Source: Echinicola marina
GTDB lineage: Bacteria; Bacteroidota; Bacteroidia; Cytophagales; Cyclobacteriaceae
Length of the DNA stretch: 64,000 nucleotides
Assembly: GCF_020463795.1 (NCBI RefSeq)
Contig: NZ_CP080025.1
Span: 1,429,001-1,493,000, forward strand
Direction of reading: 5' to 3'
Of this stretch, positions 36,639-45,916 are shown in pieces (position 1 is the stretch's first letter; every line of letters begins with the position of its first letter). Position numbers and translations under genes: made by a program. The notes beneath the pieces are model-generated. The model had not been told where the DNA came from. It did not search any database and was given only the letters and a program-made list of their open reading frames with translations.

Positions 36639-37355
36639 ATGAATAGGATAAATAATTTATTTTACATTTTCATATTTCTATTCTCTTCCTGTAAATATTC
36701 AAGTGATGTAGGAGATAGTTTTGATTATACTGGTTTTTGGGATTGCGGTAGTTATATTATTTTGATCACGGATTCTCTTACAATTCACCCTTTTACTGAT
36801 GCACCAGGATTCTTTCAATATCAAATAGAAGAAGATACTTTCGAAGTTATAGATCCAGATACTTCTTGGAATAATTCTGACTTCAAGGGAAAAATATCAA
36901 TAATTGATTCCATTACTTTTAGTTTGGAAAGAGATAAAGAAAGATTAATTTATAAAAAACTTAGCTCAGATAGTCCATTTAAGAAATTCAATAGACTTTT
37001 TTTCGAAACGGGATATTGTGATGGTAAATGGCCAGTTTTTAGGATGACATTAATGCAGGATGGGAAACTATTTTATGAGGGAATTGCCAATACAAAATTA
37101 AAGGGGAATAAAGAATTATTAATTTCTGAAGACTTATTAAACCAATTAAATCAATTTCTAAATCTTATTAATATTGATAATTATCCTGATGATAAATTAT
37201 CACCACCTGCGGGAAATCCAAGGATAAATATGTTAATAGAGTATGATGATCACATTATAAGTATTGATGATGGTCTCTTTGAAGATAAATATTATAATAT
37301 TTTGAAATATTTTTTCAGATTCGAAACATTGATTTCTTCTTATAATGAACCATGA
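36639..37355 (+). CDS. Predicted lipoprotein, hypothetical, AT-rich
   Basis: This is a 238-residue protein with a short hydrophobic N-terminus ending in a lipobox-like LFSSC (Cys18). The body is polar and acidic with no recognised domain. It is visibly richer in A and T than its neighbours (AAT, ATT and TTA codons dominate), suggesting a recent arrival or relaxed codon use. Its stop overlaps the RDD gene start by four bases (ATGA), so translation is probably coupled. Confidence 0.6.
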   Translation: MNRINNLFYIFIFLFSSCKYSSDVGDSFDYTGFWDCGSYIILITDSLTIHPFTDAPGFFQYQIEEDTFEVIDPDTSWNNSDFKGKISIIDSITFSLERDKERLIYKKLSSDSPFKKFNRLFFETGYCDGKWPVFRMTLMQDGKLFYEGIANTKLKGNKELLISEDLLNQLNQFLNLINIDNYPDDKLSPPAGNPRINMLIEYDDHIISIDDGLFEDKYYNILKYFFRFETLISSYNEP

Positions 37356-37852
37356 AGAGATTGGTTATCAGAAGACTTTTGGCTGGAATGATAGACTATG
37401 GTTGCATAATGGTTTATGCCCTGATATTACTGGCTATTTTTAGTGGAGTTTATTTTGTGCTTCAAGTTAACCCTGCCACCATTCATCCATTATTTGCCCA
37501 ATCTATTGGCTTTTTGACCTTAACCTTGCCCGTTTTCATCTATTTCTATCGAACTGAAAATGGAAGATATCATGGTACTCTTGGAAAAAGAGCCTTAAAG
37601 ATTAAGGTAGTTGGTGGGAATATTTGGCTTAGAAATGTGCTGAAATTATTGCCTTGGGAGCTTGGGCATGCAGGTGTCCATTGGATGATTTTCTTTGCTA
37701 ACAGAGAGGAAGAACCCTCACTATGGCTTTGGATATTATTAATTTTTCCACAGCTGCTTACCTTAAGCTATTGGATAAGTATTTTACTAAGTAAGGGAAG
37801 AAGGAGTATTTACGATCAGCTGTCGAAATGTCGAATAAAAGTGACAATATAG
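37352..37852 (+). CDS. RDD-family membrane protein
   Basis: The 166-residue protein contains the RDD signature elements: the N-terminal RRLLAGMIDYGCIMVYALIL segment with its R..D pattern, then GTLGKRALKIKVV and a final helix followed by basic residues. RDD proteins are small membrane proteins, some linked to Na+/H+ or small-molecule transport, with poorly defined function. It overlaps the AT-rich lipoprotein gene by four bases. Confidence 0.8.
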   Translation: MKRLVIRRLLAGMIDYGCIMVYALILLAIFSGVYFVLQVNPATIHPLFAQSIGFLTLTLPVFIYFYRTENGRYHGTLGKRALKIKVVGGNIWLRNVLKLLPWELGHAGVHWMIFFANREEEPSLWLWILLIFPQLLTLSYWISILLSKGRRSIYDQLSKCRIKVTI

Positions 37853-37950
37853 TTCATTTTCAATTTGGTAGCCTTTCAATGGCATAGTAATTATTCCTAC
37901 ATTAATAATTGCTTATATTTCTGTATGTCAAACCTATAAAGTACACTGGT

Positions 37951-39630
37951 ATGCCAATTAGATTCAGCTTTTTAATATTGTTTTTGGGCTTAATGTCTTG
38001 TTCAGGTCCTTTTGATCATGATGTCATTATCCGAAATGGGCAAATTATCGATGGAAGCGGAAAACCTGCCTTTCTTGCTGATATTGCTATTAATGCAGAT
38101 ACTATTTCGGTTATTGGAGATCTTAAGGAAAAGAAAGCCCGTACAGAAATTGATGCCAAAGGACTGATAGTCGCGCCCGGCTTCATCAATATGTTAAGTT
38201 GGGCTGTGGAGTCCTTGATAGAGGATGGCCGATCCATGAGTGATATCAAACAAGGAGTAACTTTGGAGGTTTTTGGAGAGGGGAGCTCCTGGGGTCCCTT
38301 AACTCCTGCTAGCAAGAAGGAAATGAAGGATGATCAGGGCAAAATCAAATATGATATACCATGGAATACTTTGGGGGAATACCTTGAGTTTTTGGAAAAT
38401 AAAGGTGTTTCAACCAATATAGCTTCTTTTGTAGGTGCTACCACACTCAGGGTGAATACTGTTGGCTATGAAGATCGGGAGCCTAGTAAGGAAGAACTGG
38501 ATAGCATGAAAATGATGGTGAAGCAAGCCATGGAAGAAGGTGCTATGGGGATAGGTTCCTCCTTGATTTATGCCCCAGCTTTTTATTCAAGCACAGCGGA
38601 GTTAATTGCTCTTTGTAAGGTAGCAGCTGAATATGATGGCATGTATATATCGCATTTGCGCAGTGAAGGAAATAGGTTATTGGAAAGTCTGGATGAGTTA
38701 ATACAAATTGCTGATGAGTCAGGGATAAGGGCCGAGGTTTACCATCTCAAGCAAAGTGGTGCAGAAAACTGGGATAAATTCCAATTGGTAGTCGAAAAGA
38801 TTGACTCTGCAAGAAAAGCAGGGTTATATATCACCACTGATATGTATAATTATACTGCTGGGGCAACGGGACTGGATGCAGCTATGCCACCTTGGGTGCA
38901 GGAAGGAGGCTATGATGCTTGGTCTGCCCGTTTGCAAGATCCAGAAATTAGAGCTAAAGTACTTGAGGAAATGAGAACACCCGCTGAGGACTGGGAAAGT
39001 CTGATGCAGGCAGCAGGGTCTGCTGACAAGATGATATTGGTAGGATTTAAAAATGACAGCCTGAAGCATTTTACAGGTAAAACACTTGCTGAAGTTGCCG
39101 AAATTAGGGGGAAGTCCCCAGAAGAAACAGCCATGGATTTGGTGATAGAGGATGGGAGCCGGGTTGGCACGGTTTACTTTTTGATGTCCGAAGAAAACGT
39201 TAAAAATCAGATAAAATTACCTTGGATGAGTTTTGGATCAGACGCCCAGTCCATGGCCACTGAAGGGGTGTTTTTGACTTCCAGCACCCATCCTCGAGCT
39301 TATGGTAATTTTGCCAGGTTGTTGGGTAAATATGTGCGTGATGAAAAAGTAATCAATTTGGAAGAGGCCATTCATAAGCTTACTGAATTACCAGCAAGCA
39401 ATTTGAAGCTCAAAAAAAGGGGGAGTTTGAAGACAGGGAATTTTGCAGATGTCGTTATTTTTGATCCACTTACTATTAAGGACAAAGCCACCTTTGACAA
39501 TCCCCACCAATATGCTGAAGGAATGGTGCATGTATTTGTCAATGGCAGCCAAGTGTTGAAAGATGGTGAGCACACAGGAGCCTTTCCAGGGAGAGTTATA
39601 AGAGGTCCTGGATGGAAAGGCTGGAAGTAG
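37951..39630 (+). CDS. N-acyl-D-amino-acid deacylase-like amidohydrolase, variant active site
   Basis: The 559-residue amidohydrolase has a lipobox-like GLMSC near its start. The ATG at 37951 is chosen because the conserved DVIIRNGQIIDGSGKPAFLADIA block follows its signal sequence. The fold matches D-aminoacylase: ISHLRSEGN, YHLKQSG, SFGSDAQSMATEG and the C-terminal GNFADVVIFDP block. However, the metal-binding HxH that follows APGFI in active enzymes is replaced by NMLSWA, and the GNCG cysteine is replaced in VFGEGSSWG. The enzyme may bind metal differently or have lost deacylase activity. Confidence 0.8.
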   Translation: MPIRFSFLILFLGLMSCSGPFDHDVIIRNGQIIDGSGKPAFLADIAINADTISVIGDLKEKKARTEIDAKGLIVAPGFINMLSWAVESLIEDGRSMSDIKQGVTLEVFGEGSSWGPLTPASKKEMKDDQGKIKYDIPWNTLGEYLEFLENKGVSTNIASFVGATTLRVNTVGYEDREPSKEELDSMKMMVKQAMEEGAMGIGSSLIYAPAFYSSTAELIALCKVAAEYDGMYISHLRSEGNRLLESLDELIQIADESGIRAEVYHLKQSGAENWDKFQLVVEKIDSARKAGLYITTDMYNYTAGATGLDAAMPPWVQEGGYDAWSARLQDPEIRAKVLEEMRTPAEDWESLMQAAGSADKMILVGFKNDSLKHFTGKTLAEVAEIRGKSPEETAMDLVIEDGSRVGTVYFLMSEENVKNQIKLPWMSFGSDAQSMATEGVFLTSSTHPRAYGNFARLLGKYVRDEKVINLEEAIHKLTELPASNLKLKKRGSLKTGNFADVVIFDPLTIKDKATFDNPHQYAEGMVHVFVNGSQVLKDGEHTGAFPGRVIRGPGWKGWK

Positions 39631-39657
39631 TACATTTTTATTAAACGATTAGATTCA

Positions 39658-40092
39658 TTGAAACAGAATTATCAGATCAAAAGGATTAGCCCAGAGCAAA
39701 CTTGGGATTTGCGGCACAGTGTCATGTGGCCAGATAGGCCAATTGACTATGTAAAATTGGATGAGGACAAGAATGGACTTCATTTTGGTTTGGAAGTGGA
39801 GGGCAAATTAATGTCTATTATTTCTGTCTTTGTAGAGGAAGACAAAGCACAGTTTAGGAAGTTTGCTACTGACAAGCCCCATCAGGGAAAGGGATTTGGT
39901 TCACACTTATTGGCTCATGTTTTGGCATTTTTGGAAGCTGAGGAAATAAGCCTTATTTGGTGTAATGCCAGACTAGAAAAGACAGGATTTTATGAAAAGT
40001 TTGGAATGAGAAAAACCGATAAAACTTTCCAAAAAGGAGGAATAGACTATGTAATTATGGAAAAGCAAGTGGCTCAAGGTAGCATTGGTTAA
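39658..40092 (+). CDS. GNAT-family N-acetyltransferase
   Basis: This 144-residue GCN5-related acetyltransferase has the acetyl-CoA loop in QGKGFGSHLLAHVLAFL and a C-terminal NARLEKTGFYEKFGMRK. The TTG at 39658 is the likely start because conserved residues (ISPEQTWDLRH) begin before any ATG. Substrate unknown. Confidence 0.8.
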   Translation: MKQNYQIKRISPEQTWDLRHSVMWPDRPIDYVKLDEDKNGLHFGLEVEGKLMSIISVFVEEDKAQFRKFATDKPHQGKGFGSHLLAHVLAFLEAEEISLIWCNARLEKTGFYEKFGMRKTDKTFQKGGIDYVIMEKQVAQGSIG

Positions 40093-40133
40093 TGCATATT
40101 ATTATAAATCGCAAATATTTGATTTGAAAGCAA

Positions 40134-40847
40134 ATGGACATCCTTACTCAAATTATTCTTTACGCTGGTTTTTCTGGAATAACGGTATTTATTGGTGCTT
40201 TACTGGCCAATTATTTTGATCACCATATTGAACAAAGAAGGATAAAGTATGAGGTCACTCATACAGCCCAAGCGTTTGGGGCGGGTATTTTGTTTTCTGC
40301 ATTGGCTTTGGTATTGGTGCCGAAGGGATTGGAGGAGTTGAGTCTGTGGCCGATGCTCATTTCATTTTCATTGGGAGCCGTCCTGTTTTTTATCATTGAT
40401 AAAAAATTGGCTCATAGTGGAGGAAAAATGGCCCAGCTTTTAGCGATGCTAATGGATTTTATTCCAGAATCCATTGCTTTGGGAGCTTTATTTGCGACTG
40501 ATCAGGCGACAGGGACTTTGCTGGCAGTGTTTATAGGACTGCAAAATTTGCCTGAATCCTTTAATTCATTTAGAGATGTGGTGATCAGTGGTTTTACGGT
40601 GAAAAAAACTTTAGTACTCATGTTCTTTCTGAGTTTTGCAGGAATAATTGGGGCTTTGCTGGGGTATTTTTATTTGAGTGGAAGTCCGGAAATAACTGCT
40701 CACTTAATGGTCTTTTCCAGTGGTGGCATATTGTATTTGTTATTTCAGGATATCGCTCCAGAAAGTGCTATGAAAAACCATCGATGGGGAAGTATTGGAG
40801 CCTGTTTAGGCTTCATGGTAGGAATGATAGGAGAGAAAGTCCTCTAA
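40134..40847 (+). CDS. ZIP-family metal transporter-like protein
   Basis: This 237-residue protein has about seven membrane segments. ZIP metal-site helices are recognisable as LMDFIPESIALG and GLQNLPESFNSF. The second helix has QN where ZupT-type ZIP proteins have HN, so metal specificity may differ. It likely imports or exports a divalent metal. Confidence 0.75.
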   Translation: MDILTQIILYAGFSGITVFIGALLANYFDHHIEQRRIKYEVTHTAQAFGAGILFSALALVLVPKGLEELSLWPMLISFSLGAVLFFIIDKKLAHSGGKMAQLLAMLMDFIPESIALGALFATDQATGTLLAVFIGLQNLPESFNSFRDVVISGFTVKKTLVLMFFLSFAGIIGALLGYFYLSGSPEITAHLMVFSSGGILYLLFQDIAPESAMKNHRWGSIGACLGFMVGMIGEKVL

Positions 40848-40899
40848 ATTTATTTTATTTCATTGAGCTAAGATTCCGCATAAGTTTTACTTTTATCAA

Positions 40900-41472
40900 A
40901 TGAATAAGCCATATTTTGATAATAAAGAATTTTCAGGAACAGACTTCACGGAGAAAAACATTGGATTTGGGGAATATGAGTCTTGCACTTTTAGGCAATG
41001 TAATTTTTCAAGTCAGGATTTAAGGGATATCAGCTTTATAGATTGTGAATTTTTGTCCTGTGATTTTAGCAATGCCCTGCTTCTTCATACAGCTTTTCAG
41101 GATGTCAGGTTTTTAGATTGCAAACTTTTGGGTTTGAGGTTTGATAAGTGCAATCAGTTTTTGCTGACTTTTGAATTTGATCGTTGTCAGCTTGATTTTT
41201 CCTCTTTTTATGGATTGAAGCTTCAAAAAACAAAATTCAGAGATTGTAAACTGGAATCCGTGGAGTTTGTCGAAACAGATTTGATGGCTTCCTCATTTGA
41301 AAAATGCGATTTAAGGGACGCGGTATTTGACCGGGTTAATTTGTCCAAAGTGGATTTTAGATCGGCCGATAATATTTCCATTGATCCGGAAAGGAATAAT
41401 ATCAAGAAGGCGAAGTTTTCACTTTCCAATATCAGGGGCTTATTGGATAAATATGATATTTCTGTGAGCTGA
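40900..41472 (+). CDS. Pentapeptide-repeat protein
   Basis: A 190-residue protein with repeats in the pattern F-x-x-C/D, such as CTFRQCNFSSQDLRDISF, CEFLSCDFSNALL and SSFEKCDLRDAVFDRVNLS, forming a right-handed quadrilateral beta-helix. Some members mimic DNA and inhibit gyrase (Qnr, MfpA), but the family is functionally diverse. No partner is in view. Confidence 0.85.
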   Translation: MNKPYFDNKEFSGTDFTEKNIGFGEYESCTFRQCNFSSQDLRDISFIDCEFLSCDFSNALLLHTAFQDVRFLDCKLLGLRFDKCNQFLLTFEFDRCQLDFSSFYGLKLQKTKFRDCKLESVEFVETDLMASSFEKCDLRDAVFDRVNLSKVDFRSADNISIDPERNNIKKAKFSLSNIRGLLDKYDISVS

Positions 41473-41506
41473 TTAAAACCCAAAAAAGTATAGATAAAAA
41501 AATAGA

Positions 41507-41530
41507 GGGAAGAGCCTTACTGCTCTCCCC
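41507..41530 (-). terminator. Terminator of the DinB-like gene
   Basis: GGGAAGAGC (41507-41515) pairs with GCTCTCCCC (41522-41530) apart from one mismatch. On the minus strand a T run follows (the A-rich tract at 41494-41504), 12 bases past the gene's stop. Confidence 0.65.
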
Positions 41531-41541
41531 AAGAAATAAAA

Positions 41542-42129
41542 TTAATTGGCGTCTTTATACTCACCCAAGAATACATTTACTCCCTTTGGCATGGGATTGC
41601 CGTTGGCTCTTCTGAGGCTTGCAATCTGGCCGCTGTGCCATATGGCATCTGTCAAAGGACCATTGATTACAATCCAAAAAGGGTAGGTGTCCCGAATACT
41701 AATTTTTTCAAGCTCTGATTCAGTCATACCTAAAAGCTGATTATAGGTTTCTTTCAGAATAAGAAGGGTTTCTTTTCTTGTTGTTTCTAAATCAATGTTT
41801 TCCTTTTTTACATAAGGATTTTGGATAACTGCATTCCTGATCACAATGCTTAATCCATATATATGTTCGATGGTTTCACCAATCGTTCTGGCTTCTTTTT
41901 CAGCCTTAAAATCATAATCAGTTTCTTTCAGGTCTTGAGAAGCATAGCGATACCTGAAGCCAAGGCTTTCTACCATTCTTGCCGCTACACTACCAGGACT
42001 ATAATCATCAGGCTGCTTGGTGATATTGCTGAAGGGAAGATTTTCTGGTGATTCCATAGAACTTTGTGCTTTTGAGAAAGAGGACGATAGCCCTATTAAA
42101 ACAAAAAGGACCAAATAAAATGCTTTCAT
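41542..42129 (-). CDS. Secreted DinB-like protein
   Basis: The 195-residue protein has a signal peptide of about 21 residues, unusual for the mostly cytosolic DinB four-helix family. Helix features include TIGETIEHIYGLS and DAIWHSGQIASLRRANG, whose histidines are the usual metal ligands. DinB-fold proteins are metal-dependent thiol transferases or of unknown role. A 65-base gap separates it from the GNAT gene upstream. Confidence 0.8.
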   Translation of the reverse strand: MKAFYLVLFVLIGLSSSFSKAQSSMESPENLPFSNITKQPDDYSPGSVAARMVESLGFRYRYASQDLKETDYDFKAEKEARTIGETIEHIYGLSIVIRNAVIQNPYVKKENIDLETTRKETLLILKETYNQLLGMTESELEKISIRDTYPFWIVINGPLTDAIWHSGQIASLRRANGNPMPKGVNVFLGEYKDAN

Positions 42130-42194
42130 TGGGATGGAGAGTTATTTAGATGAGAATAATTCTGGTAAGTGTTGGCAAAGTGAAGAGAGAAATT

Positions 42195-42812
42195 CTAGTT
42201 CCTATGAAATAATTCCTCCTTGTATTTTTTGAGGCGGTATTCAAGGTTTTTTTTGACCCCATGCCATTCCTGCGCAATAATCGAAAAGACCACGGTATCT
42301 CGGAAAGTTCCGTCGGCATTAAGCCGGTCATTTCTTAGGATACCATCTTGTTTGGCTCCCAGTCGGGCTATGGCGTTCCTAGAATTGGTATTAAACCAGT
42401 CAGTTTTGAATTGAACAGCAATGCAATTCAGTGTTTCGAAAGCATATTGGAGCAAAAGGTATTTGCACTCAGCATTTGTCCCAGTACCTTGGTGACTTTT
42501 GGCATACCAGGTAAAACCAATCTCCAACCTCCTATGGGCAGCGGCAATATTGCAAAATCTCGTGGAACCGATGATTTTATTGCTTGATTTTTCTATAATG
42601 ACAAATGGCATGGATGTTCCAGTCTCTTTTTGAGCCAATGCCTCATTGATATAGTGATCAATAGTATTTTCTGAAGGTACTGATGTAAACCAAAGCTCCC
42701 AAAGTTTACCATCAGAAGCAGCCTCCAGTAGCGCCTTTTTATGGAGTTCTTCCAGTGGAATAAGTTGGACTTTTTCTCCTTCCAAGCTGAGCGGTTTTAA
42801 CCAATTTTCCAT
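42195..42812 (-). CDS. GNAT-family acetyltransferase, RimJ/RimL type
   Basis: This 205-residue protein has EKVQLIPLEELHKKAL at the start, IIGSTRFCNIAAAHRRLEIGFTWY in the core, and GTGTNAECKYLLLQYAFETL at the acetyl-CoA site, as in ribosomal-protein N-acetyltransferase homologs. The acceptor is unknown. Confidence 0.85.
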   Translation of the reverse strand: MENWLKPLSLEGEKVQLIPLEELHKKALLEAASDGKLWELWFTSVPSENTIDHYINEALAQKETGTSMPFVIIEKSSNKIIGSTRFCNIAAAHRRLEIGFTWYAKSHQGTGTNAECKYLLLQYAFETLNCIAVQFKTDWFNTNSRNAIARLGAKQDGILRNDRLNADGTFRDTVVFSIIAQEWHGVKKNLEYRLKKYKEELFHRN

Positions 42813-42873
42813 GCTAAAATGAAGTATGAAGTGAATGATTTATTGCTCAGCAAGATAATAATTATAAAAATAG

Positions 42874-42904
42874 AGGAAGGAAAATAGTCCGGGTTTTCCT
42901 TCCT
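42874..42904 (-). terminator. Terminator of the nitrate-type uptake operon
   Basis: An 11-base perfect stem (AGGAAGGAAAA at 42874-42884, TTTTCCTTCCT at 42894-42904) lies 32 bases after the last ATPase stop on the minus strand. A T-rich tract follows in that direction. Confidence 0.8.
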
Positions 42905-42935
42905 AATTTGAAATAGTAGACCATTTAGATGGCGC

Positions 42936-43757
42936 TTATTTGTGATTTAAAAAATCCATCAGGTATCCTCTAAAATCATAATATTCGGGATGTTCAAGTA
43001 CTTCTTTTCTTATTCTGGGTCTTTCAAAGGGGATGACCAACTCATCTCCAATTTTGGCATAAGGTCCGCTGGTCATCATGATCACCCTGTCTGCCAAAAA
43101 AATGGATTCGTCCACATCGTGTGTTATGGCCACTGCCGTGATTTTCTCTTTTTGCCAAATTTCCAGTAGCACATCTTGTAGCTCTCCTCGGGTAACGGAG
43201 TCCAGCATGCCAAAAGGCTCATCCAAAAGTAGGATTTTTGGTTTCAAGGCAAAAGCCCTGGCAATGCCTACCCTTTGTTGCATTCCCTGGGAAAGGGCAG
43301 TGGCTTTTTTGTCAAAATCATTTCCTAGCCCGACCTTGTCCAGGTAGTATTTACAGATTTCCAATTTTTCGGCTTTGCTGGCGTGTGGGAAAACTTGCTT
43401 AACACCAATCATTACATTTTGAAGGGCTGTCAACCATGGCAATAAACTGGGGGACTGGAAAACCACAGCGCGGTCTGGACCGGCACCGCTGATGGCTTCT
43501 TGGTCCACATTAATTTTTCCAGCGCTGATTTCATTCAAACCCGCTATCATGGTCAAAAGCGTGGACTTGCCGCAACCAGAATGACCGATGATCGATACAA
43601 ATTCCCCTTTTCTTATAGATAGATGAAGATCATCCAAAACAACATAATCTCCTTTTGGTGTAGGATATACTTTTCTGATGTTTTCACAGGAAAGCATATC
43701 AGCTTGTCCCTCCAAATGAGGTATATATAAATTTTCTTTATTCAATAGTGCTTCCAT
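42936..43757 (-). CDS. Nitrate-type ABC transporter ATP-binding protein (NrtD-like)
   Basis: The 273-residue ATPase has Walker [10 protein letters not shown], the signature [14 protein letters not shown] and Walker [14 protein letters not shown]. The atypical LSQGM signature resembles NrtD (LSNGM) more than NrtC. It is one of two ATPases in the operon, 18 bases downstream of the other, and would form a heterodimer on the cytosolic face of the permease. The first 20 residues are an N-terminal extension. Confidence 0.88.
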   Translation of the reverse strand: MEALLNKENLYIPHLEGQADMLSCENIRKVYPTPKGDYVVLDDLHLSIRKGEFVSIIGHSGCGKSTLLTMIAGLNEISAGKINVDQEAISGAGPDRAVVFQSPSLLPWLTALQNVMIGVKQVFPHASKAEKLEICKYYLDKVGLGNDFDKKATALSQGMQQRVGIARAFALKPKILLLDEPFGMLDSVTRGELQDVLLEIWQKEKITAVAITHDVDESIFLADRVIMMTSGPYAKIGDELVIPFERPRIRKEVLEHPEYYDFRGYLMDFLNHK

Positions 43758-43775
43758 ATTGCCTTATGCTTAGGT

Positions 43776-44660
43776 TTAGAAATATTTTATTTTTTCGTCT
43801 TTAGCCTTTCTTCCAAAACCAATTCTACCAGGCATTATCGGTTGTAAGTCCGGAAGGATATATTTATGATCACTGGATTGCTTTCTGCTTGCACCTACCT
43901 CTATCAAGTATTCCAATATATCATTCCTTAATCTTTTGTAATGAGGGTCTTTATTGATAGCAGTGACATCTCTGGGTCTTTCAAAGTCAATCCTGAATTC
44001 AGGACCTAAAGTAGCATTTGGTCCAGGCCTGAGCGGAATTATTCTATCGGCCATGATGATGCCTTCGTCGACGTCATTGGTGATCAAGATGGCGGTTTTC
44101 TTATCTTGGCTCCATATTTTGATAATTTCTTCTTGTAAACTTCCCCGGGTCAGGGCATCGAGTGCAGAGAGCGGCTCATCCATTAATAGTATCTCCGGGT
44201 TCATGGCCAATGCCCTGGCTACGGCCACCCTTTGTCGCATGCCACCTGATAGTTCCTTGGGTAGCTTTTGGGCGGCATGGCTGAGGTTGACCATCTCAAT
44301 ATACTTTCGGATATGGTCTTCCTTTTTGGAGTTGGAAAGTTGTGGAAATGCCTCGTCTACGGCCAATTTAATATTCTTAAATACCGTTAACCAGGGCAAA
44401 AGAGAGTAGTTTTGGAAAATTACCCCTCTGTCTGGTCCAGGTCCTTTAATCGGCTTTCCTTGAAGCAATACCTCACCAGCATCGGGAAAGTCTAGTCCAT
44501 TGATCATATTGATCAAGGTGGTTTTTCCACTACCTGAAAAACCTACGATGGCCACAAATTCCCCTTCTTCTACACTTAAGTTGATATTGCAAAGGACCTC
44601 AATTTTGGAGGATCCCATTCCATAAGATTTTGATACATTATTTAGTTGGAGTATGGACAT
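43776..44660 (-). CDS. Nitrate-type ABC transporter ATP-binding protein (NrtC ATPase-like)
   Basis: This 294-residue ATPase has Walker [10 protein letters not shown], the signature [14 protein letters not shown] and Walker [14 protein letters not shown]. Cyanobacterial NrtC carries a C-terminal substrate-binding-like regulatory domain of about 380 residues; this protein ends soon after the ATPase and lacks it. It follows the permease by four bases. Confidence 0.88.
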   Translation of the reverse strand: MSILQLNNVSKSYGMGSSKIEVLCNINLSVEEGEFVAIVGFSGSGKTTLINMINGLDFPDAGEVLLQGKPIKGPGPDRGVIFQNYSLLPWLTVFKNIKLAVDEAFPQLSNSKKEDHIRKYIEMVNLSHAAQKLPKELSGGMRQRVAVARALAMNPEILLMDEPLSALDALTRGSLQEEIIKIWSQDKKTAILITNDVDEGIIMADRIIPLRPGPNATLGPEFRIDFERPRDVTAINKDPHYKRLRNDILEYLIEVGASRKQSSDHKYILPDLQPIMPGRIGFGRKAKDEKIKYF

Positions 44661-44664
44661 GTGC

Positions 44665-45756
44665 TTAGGCTTTATTGAAGGTCATTAAATGCTGTACACT
44701 TAGCATGATTCTGTCTAGGAGGAAGCCTATGATGCCGATTACGAACATGGCGACGATGATTTTAGCATTGGAGTCGCTGGCACCATTTTGAAATTCTTCC
44801 CAAACAAAGGAGCCAAGCCCAGGACTTTGGGCCAATAGTTCAATGGCGATCAAAACCATCCAGGCTACGGATACGGTAATTCTCAGCCCTGTAAAAATCA
44901 AAGGGAAAGAAGCAGGCAGTATGATTTTAAATATTTGTTTGCCAATACTTAATTTGAGCACTTTGGAAACATTTATATAATCTTTGTCAACATTGGCTAC
45001 TCCCATGCTGGTGTTGATCAAAGTGGCCCACATCGCGCAGAGTCCTACACTGATAAATGAGATGATAAAGGACTTGTCCATATCAGGATCTGTGATGACT
45101 GTTTTGACAATCATAAATACCAATAAAAGCCATACAACAGGTGATACGGGTTTCAGTATTTGAATGAGCCAATTGAATGAATTTCTGAGCACCTCACTTA
45201 AACCTATGATGATCCCAATGGGTACAGCTACAAATAAGGCCAATAGAAAACCGGCCGCCACAGTCTTTAGGCTGGTGGCAATCTGGTCCAAAAATGACGG
45301 CCTTCCCGTATAACTGATGGGAGACAAACCCTGTTTTTCACGTTCTGCATTGGTGGCAGCTACTTTTTCCTGAAATTCATCTTTCTTTTCTGAAATTTGA
45401 ATATGGTCTTTCCAAAGTGCCTGGTAGGCTTGGTAAACCTGCTTGGGCGAAGGAAGTGTATTAGGTTGACAGCTTACATCCCCGGAGTTTATACAATCGG
45501 CCATGGCTGCGGCTGCTTCCTCCCCCTGTTCTATCCTTGCTTTTTCTATCCTGGCACTGGCTTCCTTATTGAATAGGGCAGTGGCGCCCAAGTGCCAAAT
45601 AAGGATAAAGACAAATATGGAAGCCAATGGGAATAGGCTCTTTTTGATGAAAATACTGAGGTTTTTTCTGGGCTCTTCTCCACTGATAGTTTTGAGCAGG
45701 GGCTCCAAAAAGCCTAAGCCCATAAATCGCATGTTTTTAATGGTCTTGTCTTTCAT
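44665..45756 (-). CDS. Nitrate-type ABC transporter permease (NrtB-like)
   Basis: This 363-residue permease belongs to the BPD_transp_1 family. The C-terminal two-thirds hold the six-helix core with the EAA loop region ([23 protein letters not shown]). Between helix 1 (about residues 35-55) and the core there is a polar insertion of roughly 100 residues with two cysteines ([13 protein letters not shown]), making it longer than cyanobacterial NrtB. It probably faces the periplasm and might contact the binding protein. It is separated from the binding-protein gene by 160 bases that contain a hairpin. Confidence 0.88.
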   Translation of the reverse strand: MKDKTIKNMRFMGLGFLEPLLKTISGEEPRKNLSIFIKKSLFPLASIFVFILIWHLGATALFNKEASARIEKARIEQGEEAAAAMADCINSGDVSCQPNTLPSPKQVYQAYQALWKDHIQISEKKDEFQEKVAATNAEREKQGLSPISYTGRPSFLDQIATSLKTVAAGFLLALFVAVPIGIIIGLSEVLRNSFNWLIQILKPVSPVVWLLLVFMIVKTVITDPDMDKSFIISFISVGLCAMWATLINTSMGVANVDKDYINVSKVLKLSIGKQIFKIILPASFPLIFTGLRITVSVAWMVLIAIELLAQSPGLGSFVWEEFQNGASDSNAKIIVAMFVIGIIGFLLDRIMLSVQHLMTFNKA

Positions 45757-45837
45757 GGCTTGATCAATTTTCGTTCTTTACAATTCATTTTAAATGATAG
45801 CTTGCCTGTACGATACAAGTGATAGTAGTTTCAGGCC

Positions 45838-45881
45838 AGCTAATACAAGGAACTGAATGGAAGGTATTCCCCTTGTTAGCT
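45838..45881. promoter_or_regulatory. Intergenic hairpin between binding protein and permease genes
   Basis: AGCTAATACAAGG (45838-45850) pairs with CCTTGTTAGCT (45871-45881) with a two-base bulge. Hairpins after binding-protein genes often stabilise the upstream mRNA or attenuate transcription. No T run is evident, so it is not a full terminator. Confidence 0.4.
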
Positions 45882-45916
45882 CCTTGTGCTTAGTGGATTT
45901 TTTATAATTTGGTTTT

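Noticed and set aside
43954-44409. 151-residue plus-strand frame inside the ABC ATPase gene
   Set aside because: The antisense of Walker and signature motifs produces the frame; it has no protein family features.
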